Of a stretch of DNA of 64,000 bases, positions 9,006 to 18,530 are shown in pieces. Below the pieces are notes generated by a model. The model saw only the letters and a program-made list of their open reading frames with translations. It had not been told where the DNA came from and made no database searches. Each line of letters begins with the position of its first letter. Positions within the stretch are counted from its first letter, which is position 1. Source of the stretch: Terriglobia bacterium (lineage in GTDB: Bacteria > Acidobacteriota > Terriglobia > Terriglobales > Acidobacteriaceae); assembly GCA_020073465.1 (NCBI GenBank), contig JAIQFC010000018.1:62001-126000 (forward strand), given 5' to 3'. A program made the position numbers and the translations under genes.

Positions 9006-10547
9006 TTAGGATTTCGCTGTGCTGTCTTGGTCGGCAGCAAATGGTAGATACCGCACAAATCTTTTGAAGACACCGCGCACGGTTTGGTCTGTGCGAAGCA
9101 GGTTCCAGTAGTAGACGGCCAAGATGAGCGCTGTTACGGCCGTGATTCCTATTGGTGCCACGCGAAGAAAATTCATTGTCAGGAGAATCGCCGCCGCGGG
9201 AACGAACATCTTTGCCTGGGCCAGCGTGACCCGGCCCACTGCAACCATGGAAGCCCGTGACTTCCGAATGACCGCCAGGCAATAGGCGCCGTACACGGCA
9301 ACACCGCAGAGCGCAAACAAGGCAAGTGCCAGGCGCGCATTGCCGAATAGTCCGCCGATTACCAATGAGACCAACCGCGTGACGATATTGACTGCCTGGA
9401 ACTGCAACTCCAGAGCCTGTTCTTCGAGAACAGCAAAAACTGTGTTCAGGGGTGAGGAGATGAACCAGAAAAACAACCAGACGCTGAGAATCTGAGCGTA
9501 GACTCCGGCCTCATGCCATTTCGGACCAAGAGCAAACACGAAGAGAGCGCCGCCGGTCAGAGCCAGCAGGAAGCAGGGGAAGAAGCTGAGAGTAACGAGA
9601 TACTGCAAGGCCAGCTCCACGGACTCGCCCAGCGTACCCCGGTGCTTGGCCTCGGCGGCACGTGGGAAGAAGGCTCGATTCACATTCGCGCCAATCAACA
9701 TGCCAGGAACCCTCAGCACCCGAAAGCCAAAAGAATAGTTTCCCGCGACGGTCATGCCGAAGAAGCCCGACAGCAATATCACTGGTAACTGGAACGATGC
9801 GGAGTTAAGTAGCGTGGCTGCCAGCCCGAAGCGCGGAAACCTGTCGTATCGCTTTCGCACGTAGCGAATGGCTTCCCACGAGAAAGCGCTGATGAAGAGC
9901 CGCCAGTCGTCCCGCATCGTTTGCCAGCCGAGAATTGTGATCGTGACAAATGCGCCGAAAATCGTCGTTGCGATTAGGACACCACCGCTGACGAACCCGG
10001 CGAGACCGGCTGCGATCTGTGAACTCACGAGCGCAACACGAGTCACCACCTGCAAGATGGTGATGCGCCCGAACTTGCGCTTTCGTTGATTCCATGAGTT
10101 CAGAATCATCCACGTGCCACTGACGAATACGTTGATCGGGAGAAGCCACGCATAACCTTTCAGCTCGGGGGCGTGCGCCATGCGAAAGAAGACGTCGGCA
10201 AACATCCACGTCAACAGCCCGGTGATCGCGCTAATTAGCGTGACCAGGCACAGTGACAGGACGGCCAGGTTCGCAGCCTCCTCGTCCTTTTCTGGAAGGT
10301 AGATAGCAGTTTCGTAGCGTAGACAGCTGACCACCGACACAGTTCCCGCGACCGCGGCGAAGATCGCGAGTGCACCGAAGGCGGATGGTGAAAACATCCG
10401 CGCGATCAGCGGCGCAGCGAGCAGGCCGATCAGCTGCGCGGACGCCGTTCCGGTCGCAAGGCGCAGTACATCGCCGCCAAAACCCGCACGTGAGGCGCTT
10501 GGTGTTTCTGTCACTGCCGCCGTCGGAGTTGTCGAATCAACTGGCAT
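9006..10547 (-). CDS. Oligosaccharide flippase, Wzx-like (MOP superfamily)
   Basis: A 513-residue polytopic membrane protein with about twelve to fourteen hydrophobic helices. The N-terminal region GGDVLRLATGTASAQLIGLLAAPLIARMFSPSAFGALAIF is typical of polysaccharide_synt (PF01943/PF13440) flippases. Wzx moves the undecaprenyl-linked repeat unit from the cytoplasmic to the periplasmic face. With the polymerase-like gene at 14139 and the Wzc-type gene at 21418 it defines a Wzx/Wzy-dependent export system. The gene ends four bases before the next glycosyltransferase start. The intergenic gap to the beta-helix gene upstream is only 34 bases, so the two are probably co-transcribed. Confidence 0.9.
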   Translation of the reverse strand: MPVDSTTPTAAVTETPSASRAGFGGDVLRLATGTASAQLIGLLAAPLIARMFSPSAFGALAIFAAVAGTVSVVSCLRYETAIYLPEKDEEAANLAVLSLCLVTLISAITGLLTWMFADVFFRMAHAPELKGYAWLLPINVFVSGTWMILNSWNQRKRKFGRITILQVVTRVALVSSQIAAGLAGFVSGGVLIATTIFGAFVTITILGWQTMRDDWRLFISAFSWEAIRYVRKRYDRFPRFGLAATLLNSASFQLPVILLSGFFGMTVAGNYSFGFRVLRVPGMLIGANVNRAFFPRAAEAKHRGTLGESVELALQYLVTLSFFPCFLLALTGGALFVFALGPKWHEAGVYAQILSVWLFFWFISSPLNTVFAVLEEQALELQFQAVNIVTRLVSLVIGGLFGNARLALALFALCGVAVYGAYCLAVIRKSRASMVAVGRVTLAQAKMFVPAAAILLTMNFLRVAPIGITAVTALILAVYYWNLLRTDQTVRGVFKRFVRYLPFAADQDSTAKS

Positions 10548-10581
10548 ATTCGTGGAAACTTAAAAGACTTTGCTGTTCGAG

Positions 10582-11802
10582 CTAACGTTGCGCGTCCGCT
10601 TGCGCTTCGTAAGCTCCCAGGTCAGGCGGTTGCTTGCGTTTGTTTGACTCGAAATCCGTTCCTGGAGCGAACTCACTCAAACCTGCAGCTACGGCGGGGC
10701 TATCCTTTTTCAGGTGGTAGTCGCCGTCGAGCGCTCCGGTGTAGCGTACGAACTGCGGCTCGGCCGAGATACTCTCCTCCTGCCTGCCCTTCCGGAGAAA
10801 CCAATCTGTTTTATTGCCGTAGACAAGGTTGCGAACGAAGCGATTATTCAACCCGAGGAGGCCGCTGTCGTAAATTCCAACGTCGAGGTTTCTATAAACA
10901 ATATTGTTGGCCACCACGGTGTAGTCATTGATGCCGTGCTTCGGATCGCCTCCTACCACCAAGCCGCGTCCGTTCGCGAAAACAGTGTTGTTGGCCACCA
11001 GGCAGTGGTCCGGACGGCCCCAGAGTTGGATCCCCATACCGGAATTGCGAAACAGAATGTTGTTGGTGACCTTGCAGTAAGGCGCGGATACGTAGATCCC
11101 GTGAATCTCACGGCAGGCCCCTGGCGGAGGACCAACATCGTGAACGACATTGGCGTGCGCCTCCTGTCCCATCGTGGTCATGTCGCCCATCATGATTCCT
11201 CCGCCTTGTGGACAAGACCCGAGTGGGGCTGCGAGGCCGTGAATGTGGTTGTACAGAAGGCGGTCGTAACTTCCCTGGCTGTGGATTCCGATGTACGTTA
11301 CGTTGCTGCTGCTGGTGATATCGAAGCCCTCGATATCAACGTACGCTCCGGTGTTTTGCCAGACTTGAGTTGCAGACGTTACGAGTTTCGCGCCCCAGCG
11401 AAGCTCCGAAACATAGCGGATGCGTTGTCTCGAGGTTCCACTCGCGCGCGTAACGATAATCCGGGACGAAGCATACGTCCCGGGCAGTACATGGATCGTA
11501 GTCCCCGGGGTCGCAAGGCTGCCGGCATATTCGATGGTCCGCCAAGGCCGTTGCCGGGAACCATCGTTCTTCCAGTCGAATCCTGTAACAGCCACGTACC
11601 GGTGTTCTCCCGGTGACGCTACCGTCCGCCCGAAGAAAGAGAGAGAGAAGAGTGCCGCGAAGAGCAGTGTCACGGCAACGCAGGCCTTGCGGAAGTTGGA
11701 CACAGAATTCCGCTTCTCTTCTTGTTCACACCGAAGTTCATTGCTCTGAATCATGGTGCCGGGTTTCCAAAAGTTCAGATTGGGAATCGGAGACTTGGAC
11801 AT
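10582..11802 (-). CDS. Secreted right-handed beta-helix protein (DUF1565-like)
   Basis: A 406-residue protein. A hydrophobic stretch at about residues 39-63 (VAVTLLFAALFSLSFF) acts as signal or anchor. It is followed by RYVAVTGFDWKNDGS-type sequence, PGTTIHVLPGTY and many parallel beta-helix coils with Asn ladders (VTNNILFRNSGMGIQLWG, VANNTVFANGRG, VANNIVYRNLDVGIYDSG). It ends in DLGAYEAQ. Such proteins bind, cleave or epimerise polysaccharides; no catalytic residues could be assigned. It is a clear paralogue of the C-terminal half of the divergent gene at 12070. Alternative start: ATG at 11754. Its place inside the export operon suggests the exported polymer is its ligand. Confidence 0.75.
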   Translation of the reverse strand: MSKSPIPNLNFWKPGTMIQSNELRCEQEEKRNSVSNFRKACVAVTLLFAALFSLSFFGRTVASPGEHRYVAVTGFDWKNDGSRQRPWRTIEYAGSLATPGTTIHVLPGTYASSRIIVTRASGTSRQRIRYVSELRWGAKLVTSATQVWQNTGAYVDIEGFDITSSSNVTYIGIHSQGSYDRLLYNHIHGLAAPLGSCPQGGGIMMGDMTTMGQEAHANVVHDVGPPPGACREIHGIYVSAPYCKVTNNILFRNSGMGIQLWGRPDHCLVANNTVFANGRGLVVGGDPKHGINDYTVVANNIVYRNLDVGIYDSGLLGLNNRFVRNLVYGNKTDWFLRKGRQEESISAEPQFVRYTGALDGDYHLKKDSPAVAAGLSEFAPGTDFESNKRKQPPDLGAYEAQADAQR

Positions 11803-12069
11803 GTACTTCCGACAGTTGCGATCTCATTCAGTCGCGGGTACCCTGACAACAATGTTCTGGTGCCACAAATAAAAATACTTCTCGTCAATTCATTCAGCCT
11901 CACTAGATGAAGCAGTAACAGAAAATCCGGTCTGCAGTACAAACGACGATCGAATAGAGATGTGAGCGCGTTGTCGCAAGGGAGTAGTGTGCAGCAAATC
12001 GCGGAAGAGAAATTCGTTAGCCCCTCACCGCGGTAATGGAGGCAGCACAATCGGGAGTACATAGGTCAA
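11803..12069. promoter_or_regulatory. Divergent promoter region between two beta-helix genes
   Basis: This 267-base non-coding gap separates the minus-strand beta-helix gene from the plus-strand paralogue. Both start codons face outwards, so promoters for both directions must lie here. An AT-rich stretch near 11868-11890 (aaataaaaatacttc) is the most promoter-like part. No exact -35/-10 pair is claimed. Confidence 0.4.
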
Positions 12070-14070
12070 ATGTCAAAGCTTGCGGATTGTCCCCCCCTGT
12101 TTGCAAGTATGGTGTTTTTGATGGCGGCGCTAGGCTGCTCGAGCGTCAATCAACCTGTAACGCACGTGTTCAGCGCTTCACCTGCCGCTCTGTCTTTTTC
12201 GACACCGGCCCCCCACACAACGACTCAGCAAACCGTGAGTGTCCAAAACACCGGGACCTCGCAGTTGGTGATCCAGAGCGTTTCTGTTTCGGGGTCGTCC
12301 GCCTTTTCGGTGGTAAAGACGAGCTTGCCGCAGTCCCTTCAACCCGGACAATCCGGCGACGTCGTGATATCGTTCGCACCGTCCACGACCGGAACTTTCG
12401 ATGGGTCGCTGGTGATCGCCTCGAATTCCAGTGATACGATCGCCGTCCCCCTAGCGGGAACAGTTGGCACATCACCCATCACGGTGAGCGTGACGCCAGT
12501 CAGCGCCAGCCTGCAAGTCGGATCGAGCCAGCAATTCGCAGCAACCATTTCGGGCACGGCCAATACAAGCGTGACGTGGTACGTGAATGGCGTGCCGGAC
12601 GGAAATTCCAGCTACGGCACCATCAATTCCGCCGGTCTGTATATCGCGCCCGCTTCCGTTCCATCCGGCGGTGCGGTCACCGTGATGGCGAAGAGTGTGG
12701 CGGATGCGACCAAGTCAGCCTCGGTATCTGTCTCTATCGTGGCATCGGGTGCGGCAGTGACGGTAACCATTTCTCCGACGAGCGCTGCTGTGCAGGGGGA
12801 TATGTCTCAGCCGTTCACCGCGAAAGTGTCAGGCACGAGCAACACCGCCGTGACCTGGTTGGTGAACGGGTTGAACGGTGGCAACAACACCAATGGGACC
12901 ATATCCTCAAATGGCCTATACACGGCGCCTTCGTGCCCCTCCAGCTCTAGTGTGACGGTTACTGCACAGAGTGCCTATGACGCTAACGCATCCGCGGACT
13001 CCGTCGTTACCCTGACTCCCGCCACCTTGAGCTCGACCGACCGTTACGTGGCAACGAACGGCAGCGATAGCAACGACGGCTCGGCCTGCAAGCCGTGGGC
13101 AACGATCCAGCACGCAGCAAGCAATGCTCAACCGGGCTGGACGATTCACGTGGGGCCCGGAACCTATAATGTCGGCAATTACGTTTCAACCAACAACTCC
13201 GGGACTTCGTCGAAGCACATCCTCTACGTCGGCAGCTACGACAAGAGCACCTGGACTTGGAACACAAGGGTAATCAGCACAGGCACTTCGGTCTGGAACG
13301 TCGGTGGGCAGTATGTGGACGTTCGGGGCTTCGACATGACCTCCAGTAATCCTTCTGCGACGTGGGGGATTCACGGACAGGGAGCCTACTCCCGCTATAT
13401 CGACAACTACATCCACGACATCTACAGCGATTCTCCCGGTGCTGGCGTGATGATTGGGGGAGGGGCCGACTACCAGCAAGTCATCGGCAACGTGATCGCC
13501 CGAATTGCTCATACACCAGGCGGCAGTACCGACAACCAAGGAATTTACGTTCAGGAGAACCACACCACCATCGCCAACAATATAGTGTTTGACTGTGCCA
13601 AGGTGGGTATCCAGATCTGGTCAGGCGCGGCCGCCGGCAAACCCCAGTACAACATCGTCAGCGGCAACACAGTGTTTGGCTCTTACCGCGGATTCGACAT
13701 CGGGGCAGCGAATTCTTCCTACGCCGACAACAACACCATTACCGACAACATTTTCTACGGAAACACCGACCTGGGAATGTACACGGCGACTGGTTATCAG
13801 GGCTATGTCGGCCCCCACAACACTATCGCCCACAACAACTCCCACGGTAATGCGACCAACTACTACAACCTGACGCACACGAACGATATCGTCGCGGACC
13901 CCCTGTTCGTCGATTACCGGTCGGATGGTTCCGGCGACTATCGCCTGCAATCCGGCAGCGCATGCCGTGACACAGGAACGACGAGCGGCGCGCCCTCAAC
14001 CGACTTTCTCGGGGTGACTCGCCCTCAAGGATCAGCGCCAGACTGCGGCGCTTATGAGTACGTGCCGTAG
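12070..14070 (+). CDS. Ig-like/choice-of-anchor lipoprotein with C-terminal beta-helix
   Basis: A 666-residue exported protein. The N-terminus ends in a lipobox (LMAALGC, Cys near residue 24), predicting a lipoprotein. Next comes a choice-of-anchor-D domain (about 35-135), then two bacterial Ig-like repeats (about 135-325) that share the pattern TISGTANTSVTWYVNG / KVSGTSNTAVTWLVNG. Finally a right-handed beta-helix of about 330 residues opens with RYVATNGSDSNDGS and WATIQHAASNAQPGWTIHVGPGTY and ends DCGAYEYVP. It is the only plus-strand gene inside the exopolysaccharide locus and is followed by a hairpin terminator. It is likely a cell-surface protein that binds or processes the polymer. Confidence 0.78.
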   Translation: MSKLADCPPLFASMVFLMAALGCSSVNQPVTHVFSASPAALSFSTPAPHTTTQQTVSVQNTGTSQLVIQSVSVSGSSAFSVVKTSLPQSLQPGQSGDVVISFAPSTTGTFDGSLVIASNSSDTIAVPLAGTVGTSPITVSVTPVSASLQVGSSQQFAATISGTANTSVTWYVNGVPDGNSSYGTINSAGLYIAPASVPSGGAVTVMAKSVADATKSASVSVSIVASGAAVTVTISPTSAAVQGDMSQPFTAKVSGTSNTAVTWLVNGLNGGNNTNGTISSNGLYTAPSCPSSSSVTVTAQSAYDANASADSVVTLTPATLSSTDRYVATNGSDSNDGSACKPWATIQHAASNAQPGWTIHVGPGTYNVGNYVSTNNSGTSSKHILYVGSYDKSTWTWNTRVISTGTSVWNVGGQYVDVRGFDMTSSNPSATWGIHGQGAYSRYIDNYIHDIYSDSPGAGVMIGGGADYQQVIGNVIARIAHTPGGSTDNQGIYVQENHTTIANNIVFDCAKVGIQIWSGAAAGKPQYNIVSGNTVFGSYRGFDIGAANSSYADNNTITDNIFYGNTDLGMYTATGYQGYVGPHNTIAHNNSHGNATNYYNLTHTNDIVADPLFVDYRSDGSGDYRLQSGSACRDTGTTSGAPSTDFLGVTRPQGSAPDCGAYEYVP

Positions 14071-14096
14071 GTCGAGTGAATTGCATTCCCTATAGT

Positions 14097-14128
14097 GGCG
14101 AGCATTCGTGCTCGCCTCTCTTTCTCTC
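14097..14128. terminator. Rho-independent terminator between convergent genes
   Basis: A perfect 8-base-pair stem (GGCGAGCA / TGCTCGCC) with a TTCG tetraloop at 14097-14116 is followed by the pyrimidine-rich tctctttctctc tract. It lies 27 bases after the stop of the plus-strand lipoprotein gene and just before the 3' end of the minus-strand polymerase gene. The T-rich side faces the plus direction. Confidence 0.8.
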
Positions 14129-14138
14129 TTCCTCTTGG

Positions 14139-15494
14139 TTAACCGGCGTTAAGTGTCTCTGCGTGAGTCCCTGTGTTCCGCTTTGCCACCTGAACGGCCA
14201 GCGCAACCACAATCCAGACCAGCCAGAACATTTTGCGCCAGAGCAGGTTTGCCACCATGCCCTGAATGATGATTCCCCAGGCCGCGGCCTCATAGGGGAC
14301 AATCCATGCGGTCGCACTGTCCCTCGCTCCACGGATGGTCCTGGCGATATCTTTCATCTGCGCGCGCAAGGCCCCGATGAGCAGGAAGAATCCGAGCAGG
14401 CCTGTTTCCGCGATTGCCTGCAGGTAAATGTTGTGCGGAACGGTGGAGAAGGCGCGGAAAACCATCTGCCGTCCGGCGTACTGTTGAAACGCGAGCGGGA
14501 AATTGTCGAGGCCAACTCCGAACGCGCCATAGTGCTTGACCACTTCCATCCCGACCAGCCATATATCCAAACGCCCCTGTGCACGGCTGCTGAGGGCCTC
14601 CTGCATGCGGGTCATTAACAGGTCGGGTGCCACCAGGATCAGTGCCGTTGCGCAGGCCAGCACAGCGATCAATCGCTTGTCGGTTCCCTGCCGGTAAAAG
14701 TAGACGGCGGCCATCGCCGCAAGGGCAACCAAGCCACCGCGCGACATTGTCAGCAGAGTACACAACAACATGAGAACCACGGCGGCGACAGCGAGGCCGC
14801 GTCGCCAGCCGCGGCTCGATAGCACTCCTCCGACAGCCAACGAAACTGGCAGGATGAGACTGGCGGCCAGCTCGTTGGAGTTCGTGGCCACTGCGCCAAA
14901 GACGATGGAGGCGCGCCCTGCGACGTTCACGCCCATGGCGAACTGATAAAGGGAAACCGCTGCCGCCACGGTCCCTCCGAACACGATCATCTGGCCGACC
15001 GTTCTAAGCTCGCGTTCCGTGATCTGCAGAATCACTGCGACAACGTAGAGCGCGGTGAGCGCCGCAGCTGCGGGCAGCCTCTTAGTGCTTAAGGACGGAT
15101 CCAGAGCCCAGAGCGTGCTCATGGCCGCCCATAAGAAAAACAATACGAACCAAGGCAACGCCCGAGGCGGAGCCGCGACCCGTCCGCCCGCCAGAATCTT
15201 GGCCAGAAGGATGCCACCGCTAGCCGCGCTGACCGCAAAGCTGAGCGTCAATCCGCTGGAGCCCAATGTGGTTACGGTGTCAAACGGGACGGCCAGTGCA
15301 AGCAGCCCGAAGGCGAACTCCACCGGAACCACCAATGCCACGGAGATGCCTAGCAACACCGCCAGCGCAGGCCACGACTGCAGGGCGATAGCAATGGCAG
15401 CAAGCACACCGCAGGCTACTGGGAGCAAGACTGTAGCCGTCGGGCGCCACCTGGGCACGAACGGACTCGCGACAACTTGTTCGAGGCGCTTCAT
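14139..15494 (-). CDS. O-antigen ligase/polymerase family membrane protein (Wzy-like)
   Basis: A 451-residue protein with about ten to twelve hydrophobic helices. It holds a long periplasmic loop with MVFRAFSTVPHNIYLQAIAETGLLGFFLL, the Wzy_C/WaaL signature (PF04932) that includes the conserved His of the H-N-x-Y-L-Q motif. An upstream helix pair has LLTMSRGGLVALAAM. In this locus, with a flippase and a Wzc-type protein, polymerisation of the repeat unit is more likely than ligation to lipid A. The N-terminus is short and basic before the first helix. No ribosome site is clear. The 15-base gap to the upstream sugar transferase implies co-transcription. Confidence 0.82.
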   Translation of the reverse strand: MKRLEQVVASPFVPRWRPTATVLLPVACGVLAAIAIALQSWPALAVLLGISVALVVPVEFAFGLLALAVPFDTVTTLGSSGLTLSFAVSAASGGILLAKILAGGRVAAPPRALPWFVLFFLWAAMSTLWALDPSLSTKRLPAAAALTALYVVAVILQITERELRTVGQMIVFGGTVAAAVSLYQFAMGVNVAGRASIVFGAVATNSNELAASLILPVSLAVGGVLSSRGWRRGLAVAAVVLMLLCTLLTMSRGGLVALAAMAAVYFYRQGTDKRLIAVLACATALILVAPDLLMTRMQEALSSRAQGRLDIWLVGMEVVKHYGAFGVGLDNFPLAFQQYAGRQMVFRAFSTVPHNIYLQAIAETGLLGFFLLIGALRAQMKDIARTIRGARDSATAWIVPYEAAAWGIIIQGMVANLLWRKMFWLVWIVVALAVQVAKRNTGTHAETLNAG

Positions 15495-15509
15495 CGCGGA
15501 TGTGAACTG

Positions 15510-16175
15510 TCAGGAGAGCAGGGCCGCAGCGGTGCGAGCAATCACTCGGAGATCGCTTCCGAGGCCGGCTCCCCGTGCGTACTTCAGGTCGCGTGCCACC
15601 TTGTCTGGCAGCAAAACGTTGATGTAGAAAGATCGAAGTTGGTCAGGTGGTACGCACGATAGTACTGACTCCTCATTGCGGAACTCTACACTCACTACGC
15701 TTGTGACACCTGGTTTGAGTAGAAGCACGGACCGCAAATCTCCATCGAGCGTATCAATGAACTCCGGCATATCGGGCCGTGGACCGACGACACTCAGATC
15801 CCCAAGGAGCACGTTGTACATTTGAGGCAGTTCATCCACTTTCGTGCTCCGAAGAATTCGCCCCACCTTGGTTACGCGCGGGTCACCGCTGCGGGTCAGG
15901 TTCGAGCCGCCGGGAGAATGCACTGCCATGCTGCGAAATTTGAGCAGCGAGAAGACCCGGCCATACTGGCCCACCCGGCTCTGTCGGAACAGTATCGGTC
16001 CGCGTGATGTTGCCTTGATGAGCAGGGCTGCCAATACCATCAAAGGCGACGCCAGGATCAGTAACGCTGCGGCGAAAGCGACGTCAAAGACACGCTTGCC
16101 TCGCGAGAGGCACCAGGAACTGACAGGGATGTTCTCGAGGATTCTGAAATGCGTCGATGTAGCTATGCCACTCAA
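15510..16175 (-). CDS. Small bacterial sugar transferase (PglC-like phosphoglycosyl transferase)
   Basis: A 221-residue monotopic phosphoglycosyl transferase, the short form consisting of the catalytic domain only. Visible signatures are SRGKRVFDVAFAAALLILASPLMVL (re-entrant helix), GPILFRQSRVGQYGRVFSLLKFRSM, the catalytic region TKVDELPQMYNVLLGDLSVVGPRPDMPEF and a C-terminal LKPGVTSV. It transfers a phospho-sugar from a UDP-sugar to undecaprenyl phosphate and so primes repeat-unit synthesis. Its start overlaps the stop of the upstream aminotransferase by four bases. Small PglC-type enzymes often use amino-sugars, which fits that neighbour. Confidence 0.9.
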   Translation of the reverse strand: MSGIATSTHFRILENIPVSSWCLSRGKRVFDVAFAAALLILASPLMVLAALLIKATSRGPILFRQSRVGQYGRVFSLLKFRSMAVHSPGGSNLTRSGDPRVTKVGRILRSTKVDELPQMYNVLLGDLSVVGPRPDMPEFIDTLDGDLRSVLLLKPGVTSVVSVEFRNEESVLSCVPPDQLRSFYINVLLPDKVARDLKYARGAGLGSDLRVIARTAAALLS

Positions 16176-17356
16176 GCGGCCACCAGTTGCGCTCTTTGGC
16201 TATGACATTGGACCGTCGAGCGCACCCTTGACACGACATATTCGACTTCGGCTTCGGTCATGCCGGGAAACAGGGGAAGAGACATGCAGCGGCTATACGA
16301 ATCTTCGGCGTTCGGGAATGCACCCGGTTGATAGCTGTACGTTGCTGCGTAGAACGGGTGCAAGTGCAATGGAATAAAGTGAACGCTTGTTCCGATCCCT
16401 GCGGCCTTGAGCCGACCGATGAAGTCTTTTCGTGTTATCGCGAGTTTCTCCGGCCGAATGCGGAGAATGAAGAGGTGCCAGGCATGAATCGTGTCGGCTG
16501 AGACCGGTGGCATTTCCAGTTCTTCCATGTCGGAGAAGGCCTCCAAATAGCGTTTGGCGATCTCGCTCCGCCGTTTCCACAGGCTATCGGCCTTCGCGAG
16601 TTGTACCAGTCCGATGGAAGCCGCCAGGTCCGTCAGGTTCAGCTTGTAGCCCGGGGCCACGATCTGGTAGTACCACTGTCCTTCTTTCGAATATCGCTTC
16701 CAGGCATCCCCGCTGATGCCGTGCAGTCTCATATTCCGCGCACGGGTGGCGTAAAGCTCGTTATCGGTGGCAAGCATGCCGCCCTCTCCGGTGGTGATTG
16801 TCTTGGTAGCGTAGAAACTGAATGCCGTCAGCTCTGAGATGCTTCCAACCCGGCGACCGCAGTAAGAGGCGGGCAGAGCGTGTGCCGCATCTTCAATTAC
16901 ATGCAGGTGTCTCCGCTGTGCGATTTGGTGGATGGCGTTGAGGTCACACGGATCACCGGCGATGTGGACAGCGATCACGGCTCGGGTCTTTTCCGTGATG
17001 CGGCGTTCCATATCAGCTGCATCTACGTTAAACCCGCCACATACGCTGTCGCATAGGACAGGACGGGCTCCGAAATAGGTGACAACCTCTCCGGTGGCCG
17101 CGAAGGTGTAGGTCGGGAGTAGTACCTCGTCCCCTGGCTTCAGCCCAATTGCATCCAAGGCCAATTGCAGTGCCGCCGTGCAGGAGTTCACGGAGATGGC
17201 ATATTGGCAGCCGACGTATCGGGCGAACTCGCGTTCAAACTCCAGTGCCTTTGGACCGGTCGTCAACCATCCCGACCGTAGGACGGCCGTCACCGCGTCA
17301 ATCTCATCTTGTCCGATCGCAGCGCGATGAAAGGGAATTTCCACTGCCGTTGACAT
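16172..17356 (-). CDS. DegT/DnrJ/EryC1/StrS aminotransferase (PLP, nucleotide sugar)
   Basis: A 394-residue PLP enzyme. Its motifs are GPKALEFEREFARYVGCQYAISVNSCTAALQLAL, DEVLLPTYTFAAT, VIEDAAHALPASY, then the Schiff-base lysine in FYATKTITTGEGGML. Such enzymes aminate keto-sugar nucleotides. The ArnB/PglE/PseC-like length and the linked PglC-type transferase suggest it makes the amino sugar that primes the repeat unit; this is inference. A GAGAGGAG ribosome site lies upstream of the ATG at 17356. It differs clearly from the second aminotransferase of the locus (20146-21339). Confidence 0.9.
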   Translation of the reverse strand: MSTAVEIPFHRAAIGQDEIDAVTAVLRSGWLTTGPKALEFEREFARYVGCQYAISVNSCTAALQLALDAIGLKPGDEVLLPTYTFAATGEVVTYFGARPVLCDSVCGGFNVDAADMERRITEKTRAVIAVHIAGDPCDLNAIHQIAQRRHLHVIEDAAHALPASYCGRRVGSISELTAFSFYATKTITTGEGGMLATDNELYATRARNMRLHGISGDAWKRYSKEGQWYYQIVAPGYKLNLTDLAASIGLVQLAKADSLWKRRSEIAKRYLEAFSDMEELEMPPVSADTIHAWHLFILRIRPEKLAITRKDFIGRLKAAGIGTSVHFIPLHLHPFYAATYSYQPGAFPNAEDSYSRCMSLPLFPGMTEAEVEYVVSRVRSTVQCHSQRAQLVAA

Positions 17357-17370
17357 GAGAACTCCTCTCG

Positions 17371-18429
17371 TTAAGCGGCTGCCGGCGCTTCCTCGCGCTC
17401 GGCCGGTCTGCCAATCGCAACGGTAGTACCAACTTCCCGGGCGCGACCGTTTCCTCCACTACCGGGAATCATCGGAGCCTGAGTCATAATCGCTTGCTGG
17501 CCGACGCTTGCGAGATAACGATCGTTGGCGTAACGCGGATTATCCGGCTGTTTGAGGCGGTTGGTCTGAAGGAGTTCCTCCACCTGCTCAATGCCTTCAT
17601 CAATGGAGTGGATGGGTCGGAAGCCGAGTAACGCACGGGCCTTATCGCTGCTGACACGGTAGTCGCGCGCATCCCGGGCGGGAATATCCACGTTTTCGAT
17701 AATCAGATCGGGGAAATGATTGCGAATCTGGCAGGCCAGGTCGGAAATTCGGACGTTCTGACGGTGTAGGTTAAAGATACCTGTATGTGAAGAGGCAATG
17801 GCATCCACCACCGCCCGCGCCGCATCACGGACGTGCAGCAGTGGCCGGAATTGATTGCCTCCAAAGATCGTGATTTTGCCATGTTGAATCGCCTGCAGCG
17901 CAAAGGTGTTGACCACCAGGTCGAGCCGAACCCGTGCGAAGTTGTCGCCCACGCCGAACATTGTGCCCAGACGAAAAACAATGGCGTTTTTCTTGGCAAG
18001 GTATCTCTCCGCGGCCAACTTCGTCGAAGCGTAGAGCGACAGCGGATCAAGAGGTGAGGTTTCCGTCAGCGTCCTTCCGCTCTGGGAGCCATATATCGAG
18101 CAGCTCGAGGTGAACACAATCCGGCCTGAAAAGTTCTGCGCCAGTCCGGCTACGCTCTTCTCGTTAATCCGGACGGTGACGTCGGGATTAAGATCGCAGG
18201 CGCGATCACCGACGACTGCAGCGAGCCACACGAGAGCGTCAGCCCATGCCAGTTCAGTCCTTAGATGATCATCGTCACGCACGTCGCCATATACGAAGTC
18301 CACAGGTTTGCGGTAGCACTCTTCATACAGCAGCGCGTCGTAGACACGGACCTGATGCGCGCTCTTCAACAGCAGATCAACGACAGCGCCACCCAAATAT
18401 CCGGCACCTCCCACTACAAGAACATTCAT
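17371..18429 (-). CDS. NAD-dependent sugar-nucleotide epimerase/dehydratase (extended SDR)
   Basis: A 352-residue extended short-chain dehydrogenase. The nucleotide-binding motif GGAGYLG is at residues 7-13, the catalytic triad includes SSCSIYG and YASTK, and substrate-binding parts follow (FRLGTMFGVGDNFARVRLDLVVN, GGNQFRPLLHVRDAARAV). It probably converts a UDP- or dTDP-sugar by epimerisation or dehydration for the exopolysaccharide. The last 35 residues (after ASVGQQAIMTQAP) are low-complexity and not part of the fold. The ATG at 18429 has a strong AAGGAGGA site. The exact sugar cannot be told. Confidence 0.86.
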   Translation of the reverse strand: MNVLVVGGAGYLGGAVVDLLLKSAHQVRVYDALLYEECYRKPVDFVYGDVRDDDHLRTELAWADALVWLAAVVGDRACDLNPDVTVRINEKSVAGLAQNFSGRIVFTSSCSIYGSQSGRTLTETSPLDPLSLYASTKLAAERYLAKKNAIVFRLGTMFGVGDNFARVRLDLVVNTFALQAIQHGKITIFGGNQFRPLLHVRDAARAVVDAIASSHTGIFNLHRQNVRISDLACQIRNHFPDLIIENVDIPARDARDYRVSSDKARALLGFRPIHSIDEGIEQVEELLQTNRLKQPDNPRYANDRYLASVGQQAIMTQAPMIPGSGGNGRAREVGTTVAIGRPAEREEAPAAA

Positions 18430-18530
18430 GGCTGAGGTCCTCCTTGGCTCGAACTTTGTCTAAGAATCTTTGCGGCATGAAGGGGCGTTTTGCTCGATGC
18501 AAGCCAATACGCACGAGGAGATGCCTGGCT

